Assembly: GCF_003589595.1 (NCBI RefSeq)
Contig: NW_020654810.1
Location: forward strand, 9,466,739 to 9,530,738
Origin: Hyposmocoma kahamanoa
Taxonomy: Eukaryota > Arthropoda > Insecta > Lepidoptera > Cosmopterigidae
DNA: 64,000 bases
Direction: 5' to 3'
In this document: positions 23,794 to 35,225 of the stretch, piece after piece
How the letters are laid out: each line of letters begins with the position of its first letter
Position numbering within the stretch: the first letter of the stretch is position 1
The notes under the pieces: generated by a model
The model's database searches: none
The model's input: the letters and a program-made list of their open reading frames with translations, nothing else
What the model was told of the DNA's origin: nothing
Translations under genes and position numbers: made by a program

Positions 23794-23950
23794 CGCGATT
23801 GTTTTGCACTAGACACAAGCTAGTTTATTTGCAAATTAGCTCCGAAAAATTTATTTCAAAATTGGCAAAAATTATCGAACTTCCCGCCTCGAAAGTTCCC
23901 GCCTTTTTTTTCGATACAGCTTCTACACACTTGGATGACAGATATCTATG

Positions 23951-25432
23951 GTAGCGACCCGTTTAGCTCATGCAGGTGGTCTTGAATCCAATAATATTTG
24001 AAATTATTATTTTAAATGATAAATGTGACGATTTGAAGAGTAATTTAAGCATTGCGTAATTTTACTTTTTTTATATTTCATTGGTTAGTAGAATAAGGTA
24101 CTATAATAATAACTATAATACGCATGGTATAAGCGGTAGCGACTTGGCATCTTGCATAGTGAACATATAATTTTCTAAGGTTATTCTATGTAAAGTTGAT
24201 GGTGTGTCTTTCAATAAATAATAAATACAAAGTATCTAAATCCACCCTCTAAAAGCCGTTATATGGCATGTTTTTGCTAGTTAGATGCACGAGCGCGTAA
24301 GCACTGAGGCAGGAGATTGTGTACTGTCGCTAAAAGCACTTGAATCACGTTGTAACCAGACGAATTAATTATGCCATCAACGCAGACATTTTCTGCGAAC
24401 ACTGGTTCACACATGACTGCCGATTCATAATTTTCGATGTCGACAACTATTGCCGCATTTCCTGTAACTCTGTCACGTCATGCAAAAATTGTCTAAGTAG
24501 GTACCTAGTTTATTAATAGAATTAAATAACTAGGTAATGTTTTCTCATTGTTATATTACAATGAGAAAACATACGTAGACATGTTCCTCCTTACTTGAAA
24601 CAAAATTTGTTGCGTAACCCATAAAACATATAACATATTAAATCATCATCGTCACTCCATAAGCGTCCTAGAGACACGCGTTTCCATCCACTATTTTAAA
24701 AAAAATTCTATAAAAAATATAAATTAATAAAAAAAATATAAGAAATTATGAAAATTAATTTAAAAAATTAAAAAATTTATAAAAACAATATAAAAATTAT
24801 GAAAAAAAATAAAAATTTATAAAAAGTATTTTTTTAACAAAATCGTTAGGACGCTGTGTATCACTAAGACAGATAACGGGTTAGGCATCGCAGTGCACAT
24901 ACCGCTATAGTGATTCCATTCATCTACCTTTGAACTGAGAAGCAGTCGCTCTTTCACTGAGCAACCACTCGTATAATATGGAAAATTCTGTATATTTTAT
25001 ACAACATAGATTTATTTTTAGAAAGTCCCCTAAATATTTTAAGATTCATCGCATAAAAACTAAAGTCACCTTCAAACTTTTGTGCAAAGGCAGACTGTCT
25101 ACACAATGTGAATACATCACTGAATTCATTATATACAGATGAAAAATAAAATACCGTTTTAAGTTAGAACTGAAAAAATAAACATTTCAGTTTGGTCATT
25201 CATTTATTTGTAATTTTTATTAGTATCACGTCAGGTAACTTTAAATAAAATCATGATATTAGTACATCATACTCTTGCTTATAATAAAGCCACATACATG
25301 TGTTTATACGTCAAAAGTTATTTTATTACATGAAAGACATAAAAATAATACAAACCACATGAAACAAATTATGTATATGACATATTTTGTAACTCTCGCA
25401 AATAAGTATAAAAAAATTATCAACTAATTTTT
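23951..25432. other. AT-rich non-coding tract
   Basis: No gene is recognised. A perfect inverted repeat lies at 24537-24572 and an extremely AT-rich stretch at 24690-24840. The remainder shows no feature I can support. Confidence 0.6.
24537..24572. repeat. Perfect 15-bp inverted repeat
   Basis: ATGTTTTCTCATTGT (24537-24551) is repeated exactly inverted at 24558-24572 around a 6-base loop. Immediately upstream TACCTAGTT and AACTAGGTA (about 24512-24536) form a second small hairpin, so two stem-loops stand side by side. Confidence 0.8.
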
Positions 25433-25577
25433 TACCGACTTCAAAAAAGGATGAAGTTCTCAATTCGTATGTATTTTTTTGTATTTTAAGTGATTACTCT
25501 TATTTTCAACCGATTTTCATGATTCTTTTTTCGTTTGAAAGAGGGTACCTCAGTATTGGTCTCATTTAAATTTGAAG

Positions 25578-25614
<37 letters not shown>

Positions 25615-25757
25615 TTATATATATATAGTTTGCCACCCTTAGAGGTGTAATTTTTTCTTGATTTCTTTATGAATCCGATTTTGCGCACTTTCCGGTAACC
25701 GAATTCAATAAAACATCGCCATAGATGTAATTCCACACACTTTTGAGGTCGGTTTTT
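25433..25757 (+). repeat. Repeat family C, copy 1, with internal AT microsatellite
   Basis: It starts ACCGACTTCAAAAAAGGA and ends TTTTGAGGTCGGTT, so the ends are inverted (ACCGACTTCA / TGAGGTCGGT). The interior has AACCGATTTTCATGATTC and GAAAGAGGGTACCTC, matching copies at 52963-53172 (minus) and 59065-59485. A run of AT dinucleotides (25580-25610, continuing imperfectly to 25627) has grown inside this copy at the place where copy 3 reads GAAGAAAATC. The type is common in lepidopteran DNA; I cannot name the transposon class. Confidence 0.75.
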
Positions 25758-26740
25758 TGTTTAAAAGTTATAATATGGAGATAGATTCAAGTGCATACAA
25801 TCTAATTCGTAGAATCTTTACAACCCAACCCCCCCAATAAAAAAGATGTCTTTGTGTGATTTTGGAGACACCTTATTATCAAGGGTGACATATTATGAAT
25901 TTTGAGCACGTTTCAGTTAATGATTACAAAAATGCTTCAATCATCAACTTCGTCCTAATATCTTTTACCAAACTGCAAGTACTTAGGTAGTGTTGATTAG
26001 CGGTCAATGTCACAGGTGACAACCATGTGACAACCAATTCCAATATTCCAGTGTAGTGAACATAAATAAGTGATTAATAATTACGTATTTTGTTTTGATG
26101 TCACGATGTGTTCATACTGCTCAGCGTATCTTGACGCAGCCCTTACCAGTGCACTCGAAGGACGTCTACATCACATACTTATGCGATTGTCGTTAGATGT
26201 TATGGCAATATTCCTCCATAGTCGCCATTGTTCTCCAGTTCTTGCGCAACTTTGTTTTGTCAAACATCCTCGTAGGGAGCCATTGTTACGCTTGCTATGT
26301 AAACAGTAATATACTAAAGCACGCGGACTTTTCACGAGAACACAGCGAAGAAAAAGAGATCTACAAACAGCGGTACACACAATACAAAAGAAGCGTGTTT
26401 ATGATTATACTTCATGTACCTTTTAGTATGTCATCTCTTTCAGGTACTGTAAATATTCAGACATTTTATTTCCGCCGATATTTATTACTCAAAACCTAAA
26501 AGTGCGTAACTAAACTACGGCATGAAATCCACGGCGGATCATGCACATCCGGATTAGATGTGTGTTCATTCGTCTGTAGGGTCTATAAGAATGAGTAAAA
26601 GTTACGATGTTATAACAAACGACACTAATTTAAACAAACATCTCATTTTCAACGATATCACACGACCTTTGTACCAAAAGTGCATATAACGATTACTATC
26701 TGTGATAATTATTACACAAAAGAATATTATAACAAGATAC
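25758..26740. other. Non-coding tract
   Basis: No gene is recognised. Overlapping open frames at 26070-26499 on both strands have no domain. Confidence 0.55.
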
Positions 26741-26910
26741 CGCAGTTAATTCTTAATTAATTTAATTTAATTCATAATTAATTTTATTTAATTCTTAATT
26801 AATTTTATTTATTTCTTAATTATTTTAATTTAATTCTTAATTAATTTTATTTAATTCTTAATTATTTTAATTTAATTCTTAATTAATTTAATTTCATTCG
26901 TAATTATATT
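26741..26910. repeat. AT-rich minisatellite, unit about 24 bp
   Basis: About seven imperfect tandem copies of a unit close to TTAATTCTTAATTAATTT. The copies differ by small substitutions (TTCATAATT, TTATTTATTTCTT). It directly precedes a LINE 3' end. Confidence 0.85.
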
Positions 26911-26929
26911 AGGTAATTTTTCTATTTTC

Positions 26930-27137
26930 TATTACATTAAGAGGGAGTGACCCTGGTGATCAGTAACACAGCTTTCCAACCTAGTACAAACTCCAGCTCT
27001 CACCAAGGCACTTGTTATTGTTATTTTTATTTTTAGTAATTAATAATTGTATTTTTAATGTGTCCATACCCTGTAATTATACCTTATTTAGAGAAATAAA
27101 GCATATTGTGTTGTATTGTTATTGTATTGTATTGTAT
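26930..27137 (+). mobile_element. LINE 3' end with (ATTGT)n tail
   Basis: The stretch ends with AGAGAAATAAAGCATATTG, which contains a polyadenylation-like AATAAA, followed by repeats of ATTGT (27103-27137). A short tandem tail after an AATAAA signal is typical of non-LTR retrotransposons. Only the 3' untranslated part is present, so the family cannot be fixed. Confidence 0.6.
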
Positions 27138-27443
27138 TAATTGCGTTCGGACAACCATATCATAACACAAACTTGAGGAAATGCAAAGATTCCGAGAAGT
27201 TGTCAACGGTATCGTCAGCGTTCATTAGTATTGGTCTGTGCCTCTACTGTGGTAGTTGTCGCTGACTCGTATAAAATACTTCACAATTTAGTATGACCAA
27301 TTGTACAGCGCCTTTGGTATGTCAGAAGAAGAAATAACATTTTTAGCACGTTACGAAATGGCAATAAACGCTAAAACAATTTAATAGGTATTGTCACACC
27401 TAAATCGGGATAGTAGGCATGTTCTAAAATACCTACAAAACTT

Positions 27444-27750
27444 CTTTTTTTTATGATAGCAAGTAACGTGACGAACAAGTCGTGCGCCTGGTGTTAAGTG
27501 ACACACCTGGCCATAGCAATTGCAGTGCCATTCAGAGCTTTAAATCGCAAAGATCTGAGGAACACTGCCACTGCGCTGTCACCCAGAGATATAAGTTGAT
27601 AAGTCTCATGTGATTGTAACTTCACCAGCATCTATACCATTCAAAACCGGGACACAGTAATGGTCACATTACTGCTTGGCGGCAGAAATAAGCAAGGTGG
27701 CATGCAATATTTCCCTGGACGAACTTTTCCACAAAGTGGTCTAATGCTTT
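27444..27750 (-). repeat. Repeat family A, copy 2 (near full length)
   Basis: The poly-T at 27443-27452 is the inverted A-tail. The hairpin core lies near 27507-27555, and the sense 5' end (complement of CCACTTTGTGGAAAAG) is near 27750. It includes ACTGCTTGGCGGCAGAAATA, a block conserved in copies 6 and 9. Confidence 0.85.
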
Positions 27751-28974
27751 TCTTCATCGCGTTTATTTACGTTTCTAAAGTCAGTATCAACGTTTCATAA
27801 TGTATACATAAGTTTATGTAGCATTTTGTTTCCAATATGCGGTACTTAAGGTCAACTGTCACTTCAAAGCACTTCAAACTCATGGTCGATATTACACGTA
27901 CCTGGATTAATTCTCTATTATGTCTAAACTACATTGCAATTTTAAATACATTTACGTTAATAATCGGATTTCAATCGAACAGAGTACAATACTAATACTC
28001 TATATTGAACACGAAAACAACATTGACAAACAAAGTCTGAAGACGTGGTATCTTCTTCTTGGCGTGTCGACTCTAACTCTAACTCTAACGTTTATACATA
28101 CATATTTGTAAGGGACAGAGGTCTTAGTGTAAGTTTTCAAATTTGTAAACTTAACTATCGCGATTGCGTAATATTTTAATTTAGACCTTATGAATATGAA
28201 TATAAGAAAGACCTAAACAAAAATCTTAACGCAAACGCGGTAGTTACGTTTGAATGATTCCAAATTTACACTCAGAGCGCAGACCTTAGCGACGTGCGAC
28301 TAACGACGCGGGACACGCAGTGCAGGACAAGAGATGTGTCATGATCGAGTTTGACAGGATCAAACAGATCGAGTATAACCGACGGTCATATATCTAGGTA
28401 GCCAACCTTTCCAGGCACCGTTGGGGTAACAAAATTAAACATGATAACGAACAGATGGTGTAAACAAAAGCTTTAATTTTTTCTTAGTTGATCACAGATT
28501 TCATTATGATACAGTTTGATCACGTAAATCTAAGGTATTAATAGCTCTAACTCTGTAAACTGTAAAGTCTGAAGTCACTAACTGTTTGTGCCCTGTACGT
28601 CACGTTTATGTACCACGAAAGATTACGAAAGACATTCCGTTGAAAAAAATATGGATAAGACGGTTCTTATCATTACAATCGTTATCGAAGTAGGAAGACA
28701 GTTTTACATGTTTGTACTGATACGTCACACCTCACATTGAACATATTTTCATATTGTCACGCTAACACGCACGCTATTATTTGTAATTACGCAATCACAT
28801 TATGTTTGTTTTAACTTTACTACAATCTTCAAAACGTAAAACTGTTATCCATCATAGGACTAGAATAGGATCATAGGACTTAATGATAAAGAAGTGAACG
28901 AATAATAGTGATAAAATTGTTTTTCAACATTATTTTCGTCAGTTAACAAATTAATAACAAATTTTCTTTATATT
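27751..28974. other. Non-coding tract
   Basis: No gene is recognised. A small tandem run of CTAACT (about 28071-28089) is the only structured feature. Confidence 0.55.
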
Positions 28975-29265
28975 TTTGGTAACGGTAGACCTCTTTATGA
29001 AAGAGTGTGTTCTGGGAAGTATTGCCACCTTACATTACATTACTCTGTCGCCAAACAAAAATTTAAATGGTAATGGTGCTGATGAAATGAGACTTGAAAT
29101 GAAACTTGTCAACTTATATCTCAAGGTGACAGATTCACTGACAGTGTCCCTCAGATCTTTGCGATTTAAAGCTCTGAGTGGCACTGCAACTGCTACGGAC
29201 AGGCGTGTCGCTTAACACCATGCACATGACTTGTTTATCGAATCACTTGGTATCATAAAAATAAG
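28975..29265 (+). repeat. Repeat family A, copy 3
   Basis: Sense copy from GGTAACGGTAGACCTC to CACTTGGTATCATAAAAATAAG. The family hairpin lies at about 29133-29182 (CAGATCTTTGCGATTTAAAG). The middle part is more diverged than in copies 7 and 9. Confidence 0.8.
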
Positions 29266-31404
29266 AATTTGAGAATCAGTTCTGTTTTTGTTTATTTTCC
29301 TATAATTGATTTTTTGGAAAAAATTGGAAAGTATTTATTTATGGAATAAAACCGGTAGATATTTTTTATGCACGTGTTTATTAGACAACTGTTCAATAAA
29401 CAACTAGAACGATCTTCAGTTCAGATCAAATGAAACGTTCGGTGTTTACACGCGTTACGGTAAACACGAGCGGTTAAGGACGCGCTTGATCAAACGACCT
29501 TAATCTTGAACGATAGAGCGCCATGACACTAGCGTCATACCCGTCTTATCTATGCTTGTCTTTCTATATTATCGTTATGATTATGGTAATTATACTGCCG
29601 ATACTGCATCTGCGATTCGTTTTGATTTGCGAATATTTGTTATGTCTATTAATAAAGAAAACACGTGCATTTCCTTATTTATGCCCAATAATTTCCTATC
29701 GTAATATTTAATAATAATTTATAATATATATTTATAATAATTTTGCAACTAAAAAGCACACGTGTATTAATGTTTTTTAAGAAGGCCAAGAAAAATACAT
29801 TTTTATCTAGGTGATTACAGTCACTACAAAAATAATCTTCTGTTTGCGTTTCCTTTCTTTGAGGCTATTTCTACGGAATGTAAAAAATGCTGTTATAACT
29901 GGTAATGACACGACCTAAACACTCAACATATCGAATAAAGACTGCATTTTGTCCACACAAATAGTTTCCTTCTGATATGAGTGTACTGAGAAAATAGTCT
30001 TTGAGGTCTTTATTGAACGAAATCGTTATTCTCCAATCTGTTTATTTAACAATTGACCCATTTATATTCCAGAAACTAACACAATTCTGTAGGAATAATC
30101 AACAATTGCAGGAATTTTTATCAGTATTATTGTTTAACTACGATCGATCGCAGGGTTGTTTTGAACAGAAAATATACAAAGCAATATTTTTTTAGAAATC
30201 GAATCTGAACGCTAGTCCAAACTTCTCAAAGTTCAGTTTTCAACCGACCAATATGAGGTCTCAGGCAATACAATAACACATGTTTTTTTTTATAATAAAG
30301 CATTGATAACTGTAAAGTGTATGTCAAACAGTTCTCCCTATATTTACTTTTCCGGGAAGTCTAACAAAAATGGATTGTTGTTAACCCATTGGCAAATTAG
30401 TCATCGGCTGTAATATCCATATTACGCTATCTGGTCTATGACAAACATCTGCCGTTGACTCATAGCTCACATTGTTATTAATATCCAGAATAAAAAGACT
30501 GGACTGGAATGCCTGGAATACTTTATGTGCCGGAAGTTACAATTGAACAAAATTGTTATGAATCCCTTCGAATCCTTGAAATATTTTTAAATTTTATCTG
30601 TCGGCACTCAATTACACTGGCCTTCGACTCTATGTTTACTACAGTAAATATGTTATGCCACTTAAATTTTCTGTAGGTAACTATGTATAAATGTAGTCAT
30701 TATTAAATTACATTTTTAATATATTATAATATGAAATCTAAAAGTAATTACACAGATTTTGTTATAATTGTAAAGACGTAATGTAAATTATATAAAGGTC
30801 CTAAATATCTGAAACATTGGACTTTACGGCTACGCAATGAAAAAACACACATGTAGCAGACGATGACCCTGAGCTGGCATGTACTTGATTAAACATCACA
30901 ATCTACATAGTTGAAGTAATCGCGCAAAACTCCGGCTACTTCCTTGTTTGTCTTGGTGCTCTTATTGCTGCAAAAATAACACATAAAAATACGATCCCGC
31001 GAGGTCACCCCGACCTTGTTTACTAGGAACCATATTTGTTCGTGTCATTTGGTAATGTATACCTTGTCGCTATTCATTATTGATATTCATTAACACATTT
31101 TAATTACTGAAACGTACGTACGTATATATGTACAATATCAAATCTAGAAGTAAAGTTAAATTACATTGACGGTAATAAATAAGAGGATAAAAGTTATCAG
31201 GAATCTCATTATTTGTCACATGAAAAAAAATCAGCTCTTTACTTCAAAAATTGTACCCATAATTAAATAATAATTCAGCCTAAAGTTTATATTTTTTATT
31301 TTCGGCATTTTTTACCTTCAGATTCATTTATGTTGGGCTGCTGGATTTTAGGCATCGCCCGTTATGGAAGTCTACATCTCTACGATAGTAGTTATACTGC
31401 TGTC
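29266..31404. other. AT-rich non-coding tract
   Basis: No gene is recognised. A half-site pair GAGGTCACCCCGACCTTG lies at 31001-31018. The remainder is AT-rich without structure I can support. Confidence 0.55.
30990..31020. promoter_or_regulatory. Paired AGGTCA / CGACCTTG half-sites
   Basis: CGCGAGGTCACC and CGACCTTG (31011-31018) face each other a few bases apart, an everted or inverted arrangement of nuclear-receptor half-sites. Function is inferred from motif only. Confidence 0.2.
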
Positions 31405-31620
31405 CGTATCATAAACAAACTAATCGACATTTTTATGCGAAATTAAGTTATTAACACATCTGGAATCAGCAAAACGAGACCTATCCTTATAAGCGCTTTT
31501 TATATCTTATTTTGTTTCAGTTTTATTGTTATGCAAAATCAGCGTAATTGACACTTTAAAAAAGTTTAGGTGCCAATATCTCGCAATTTACCAAAATACA
31601 AATGTGTTGTTTATGACTAG
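31405..31620 (+). repeat. Repeat family B, copy 1
   Basis: Shares GCGAAATT, AGTTATTAACACATCTGG, TCAGCAAAACGAGA, TTTCAGTTTTATTGTTA, TCAGCGTAATTGAC and GGTGCCAATATCTCG with copies at 32283-32512 and 56063-56536, in the same order. The class is unknown and no terminal structure is evident. Confidence 0.75.
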
Positions 31621-32282
31621 CTTAATTAGCTATACTTTTTTCTGAAATCTATCTAATACTTTTATTCAAATACTAAATTAATAATTATCATCATATCTTT
31701 CTTTGCTTCATTTTAATAAAAAATAAATACTAATTTTCCTAATTTTATCACTTGGAAAATTTTGAGATAACTACCGATACGTTAACCTTTGATAAAATTA
31801 CAAATGCCCGATGGTCATCAAAAACAAAATGTACGACACGAAAAGGCATTGAAAACGGAATGTGTGTCAAGAGTGTGTGCGGCGCTTAGGGCCACAGTCG
31901 ACGCTCTGCGCTCGCGCGGCCAAACGGCTCGTCATTGCATCTGCTGCCGGCAAACGGGGGCGTCATTGTTATACAGCCGTATGAAGCTTAATTGGGCCGA
32001 CCTAGCTCTTAAAAGCATTGTAAAAAGTGTGAAGGTCTGGCGGAGGTAAGGACTCACCGAAAAGAGGTCAAGTGTAATGCCTCGCGTTCCACTAACCTCA
32101 TTCGGTAGCCGAGTACCGACTGCCGCACGACACTCGCCCGTCTTTCGGACGAATAAATATGTTCTAGTTCGCCACTTTTCAAGAATAATACCGAGTGAAA
32201 TAAATTGAAACGATAAATGATATAAGCTAGATTATTGCCTAATTAATCGTATTCATTTAAATGGCTCCTTTACTGACCTCCT
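31621..32282. other. Non-coding tract with GC-rich patch
   Basis: A GC-rich patch at 31860-32060 carries an 86-codon plus-strand frame (31789-32049) with no domain. It ends near CGGAGGTAAGG, which would fit a splice donor, but nothing else supports an exon. Confidence 0.45.
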
Positions 32283-32512
32283 TATCATAACTAACCTGAT
32301 CGATATATACAGCGAAATTGAGTTATTAACATATCTGGGTTCAGCAAAACGAGATCTACAACCCTCTCCAATTGATTTTTTAATATCTTATTTAGTTTGT
32401 TTTAATGTTAAGCCGTATCAGCGTAATTGACTTTTTTTGGGTGACATTCATTGTCTGATTTTAGGTACCAATATCTTAAAAGTTACCGAAATACAAATGC
32501 GTTAGTTATGAC
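32283..32512 (+). repeat. Repeat family B, copy 2
   Basis: It lies in the same orientation as copy 1 and about 0.9 kb downstream. It has an extra stretch (TGGGTGACATTCATTGTC) between the GTAATTGAC and GGTACCAATATC blocks, which shows that the copies are not a recent tandem duplication. Confidence 0.75.
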
Positions 32513-34283
32513 GTGGCGGCACTATTGTTCTTGTCTTATCTAAATATTGCACTGTTTATAGAAACAGTACAATATATTTGGTCTATGAAATGCAATTCAT
32601 AAGTAACATGCCATTATTACTATTACATAAAAAATGTGGAATTGAGGAAGGCGGAGAACTCTGACGGCAGCCACTTCTTAGTAAATAGTAACAAAAACTT
32701 GTGTTAGTCCGTTACAATTAGTCTTGAAACTATCTGTCATTACCAAAACTAAATTAGTTACATTGAAAAAATCCGGAAACGGGAGGGAGAGGTGACCTCC
32801 TGTGTCGAATGGAACCTTCAGCTATTATTAACGTTTCGGCCGCGAAATCGGAGCACTGACACACATCGCTCGAATACTACCATATACTCCATAATTCATA
32901 GGGACCTTGGCCGCGATGCGAGCCTTACCCGACCCCGGGATCAGACCGTAAGACAATGCCATCAATTTCTTAAGCCAAATACATTATTGAATAACTTAGT
33001 AGATTGCTACATAACTCAGCGCTGTGATATTTTAGATTATCTCTTTTCCTTTGCCAACTAGATTCTGGTCGATAAAACTCAATTCAAGATAAAATCAAAT
33101 AGGTATGACACAAATAAATAGATTACGACGGGGTGAAAATGTTATAAGGCACATCACATCAAATAAAAAACGTATCCTTTAAAATTTGATTTACCCTCGC
33201 AAATTTGACTTTCCAAATACAACGACTGCTTTTAGGTCTTCTAAAAATAAGGGGACTGAAAGTATATTAGGTGTACGTTTCATTTAAATAGTTATCCCAA
33301 ATTTTTTTTGTGTTGCATTAAAAAATATATATAATCCATTAAACTACCTGACACGTTCGAGTATTTCAACAAAAGTTTTGGAAGTGTTTTCATTGTCTGA
33401 TGGTATTTAGAATGTATGCGTCTGAGAAGTTTGTTGTAATAATGTAATTCAGTACCTCGAACAAAATTTATATTGTACATAATAAATCCTCATAAAACAA
33501 AAACAAATTTTCACATGCGAAGTTCAAGAAGGTCTTCCTTCTCTGAATGCCTATACATTTTCATATGTGTGCATCACATTTTACCAAAATAACATTTTAG
33601 ACTTATTTTCTTTTATTATTATTTTAGTTAAAAAGTGAACACCATACATACCCAATTTTGGCAAAATAAATAACACCTTTGAAGAAAAATTTCTTTATTT
33701 TTAAATTATGTGCTTCACGATTAAACATATCAAAGTCGAGAAGTATAAAGTTGGTAAAGTATTAGAAAGTAATTTTAAAATGCCTTTCTACTCCATTGAA
33801 CTATTTTTTTAAAATCGCTTTATCTTCGCTCTCAAATTTAGTTAACAAATAACACTTGACATACGATCAAGGCAGATATTAGTCAATGCATTCAATTATT
33901 TGTACCTGACCTTTGACTATGGACACTCATTGTTTTTTGATACAAAATCCTTGTGAATAATGAACGGTGTCCTTACACAAGAACATTTTGTGTACACAAA
34001 GACGAACCAAATATGTGTTTGCTGTAACTGCTTCCGTTGCCAATGAATATAGCATTTTTGTTACTTACTGCGTAATGAGTAAATTATTTGTTTTTAGTAC
34101 ATTTCGGGTGGCGATATTATAGTTAGAAACGAAAAATTGAACCTTGTAGATACAGTTGTATTTCTAAAAATAACTTTAAATGCAAAACTGCAATGAGGTC
34201 CACATATAAGTAAGTTATCGAAACGACGCAGCTCTGCAGTGTACGCGATTTAAAAAATACGTAACATTTTTAGACATCGAAAC
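32513..34283. other. AT-rich non-coding tract
   Basis: No gene is recognised. A 14-bp inverted repeat with one mismatch (ATATTGCACTGTTT) lies at 32544-32575. TGACCTTTGACTA at 33907-33919 resembles a DR1 nuclear-receptor site. The rest is AT-rich. Confidence 0.55.
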
Positions 34284-34765
34284 GCCTAGATTGGTTTACT
34301 TCAGCAACTTTCACAGTTTAATGACATACGGCATTTTGCTTTGGGGTAAAGCCGCTGAAATTAATAGAATATTTGTCCTGCGGAAACGTGCTGTTAGGGC
34401 AATTTACAATCTGGGGCCAGAGTGTCTTTGATAGGTAAGTTTAAAGAGATTAACATTCTTACACCAAAACGGCACAATACATTTAGGAAAATGTTATTTA
34501 TGTTAAGAAGAATAGTATTTTTTTTTTATTAAAAATAGTGACAGATTTAACATTAACACGAGGAATGAAAATAAACTAGCTATTCTTCACAGTCGTCTTC
34601 ACAAATTAACAAATTAATTTAAAGGGCAATGTATAAACTTCTATAATAAGATTCCGGCTGATATTCATAATTTGCCATTTACGAGATCTAAAACTTTAGT
34701 GAAACTAAAGGTTATTATATATTATATACAAAAATATGAATTCTGAGGCTGCGATGATTATTGAA
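34284..34765 (+). pseudogene. LINE ORF2 C-terminal fragment, copy 1
   Basis: Plus-strand translation, with frame changes, gives HSLMTYGILLWGKAAEINR, RIFVLRKRAVRAIYNLGPE and later NINTRNENKLAILHSRLHK. These are the thumb and C-terminal blocks of Jockey/CR1-type reverse transcriptase proteins. Stops and frameshifts interrupt it. A related copy is on the minus strand at 49640-50094. Both begin at almost the same point (CTAGATTGGTTTACTT), as expected if both are 5'-truncated relatives of one family, a normal outcome of incomplete reverse transcription. Confidence 0.7.
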
Positions 34766-34904
34766 TAATTTCTAGAGAGAAATATTTGACATCTCCTAAA
34801 TTTCATTGTAAAAAATTGCCGAAAGCAGATTTAATACTACCTAGTTACATTTTAAGACTTCGTAGATATAATAAATAAATGAATAAGAATCTAACATAGA
34901 TACA

Positions 34905-35225
34905 AAATATAATAATACTTTATTTCAGACAAAAAATAATTATCCATAGTTTGTTAGTAAAAAAACTTAGGAAAAAGGTTAACTAAAATAAGATTACAAA
35001 ATTGTTTTATAGTACGAGGGCATTACAAACAAAAACAAAACAATAAATTAAAATTTTAAAATTAAATTTCAGAACTATAAAGTCTTAACATCGAAAATTA
35101 AATGCTTTAAAAAATTACAACCATTCAAAATTACAAATTAAAGTTATGAGATTAAAATCAAAATAAGAAGTACTCCAAGTCTTAACTACCTGGTATAGTC
35201 TGGGTCTGGCGCCTCACCTTAGCAA
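34905..35225 (-). mobile_element. LINE-like 3' untranslated fragment
   Basis: On the minus strand the segment ends GTCTGAAATAAAGTATTAT, containing AATAAA next to a short AT-rich tail. Upstream is AT-rich untranslated sequence starting with a GC-richer block near 35215. This resembles a retrotransposon 3' end, but no coding block confirms it. Confidence 0.4.

Larger units (their letters stand above)
19668..23950 (-). mobile_element. I-superfamily-like non-LTR retrotransposon, decayed
   Basis: The minus strand carries a gag-like ORF1 with zinc knuckles, followed by an overlapping ORF2 with APE endonuclease, reverse transcriptase and the start of RNase H. That combination is typical of the I superfamily. 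The 5' UTR begins somewhere upstream of the ORF1 ATG (23793), probably near 23.95 kb. The 3' end is lost: the RNase H domain breaks off near 19.7 kb at a short duplicated block, so neither 3' UTR nor target duplications can be defined. Frameshifts and a stop in both ORFs mean it cannot move by itself. Confidence 0.9.

Noticed and set aside
26741..26910. A CRISPR array
   Set aside because: The repeats are directly adjacent AT-rich tandem units without spacers, and the DNA is eukaryotic.
31789..32049. An exon ending at the donor-like GGAGGTAAGG
   Set aside because: One donor-like string is weak evidence; no acceptor, domain or adjacent exon.
33907..33919. A DR1 nuclear-receptor site (TGACCTTTGACTA)
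   Set aside because: The second half-site has two mismatches and the surroundings are plain AT-rich DNA.
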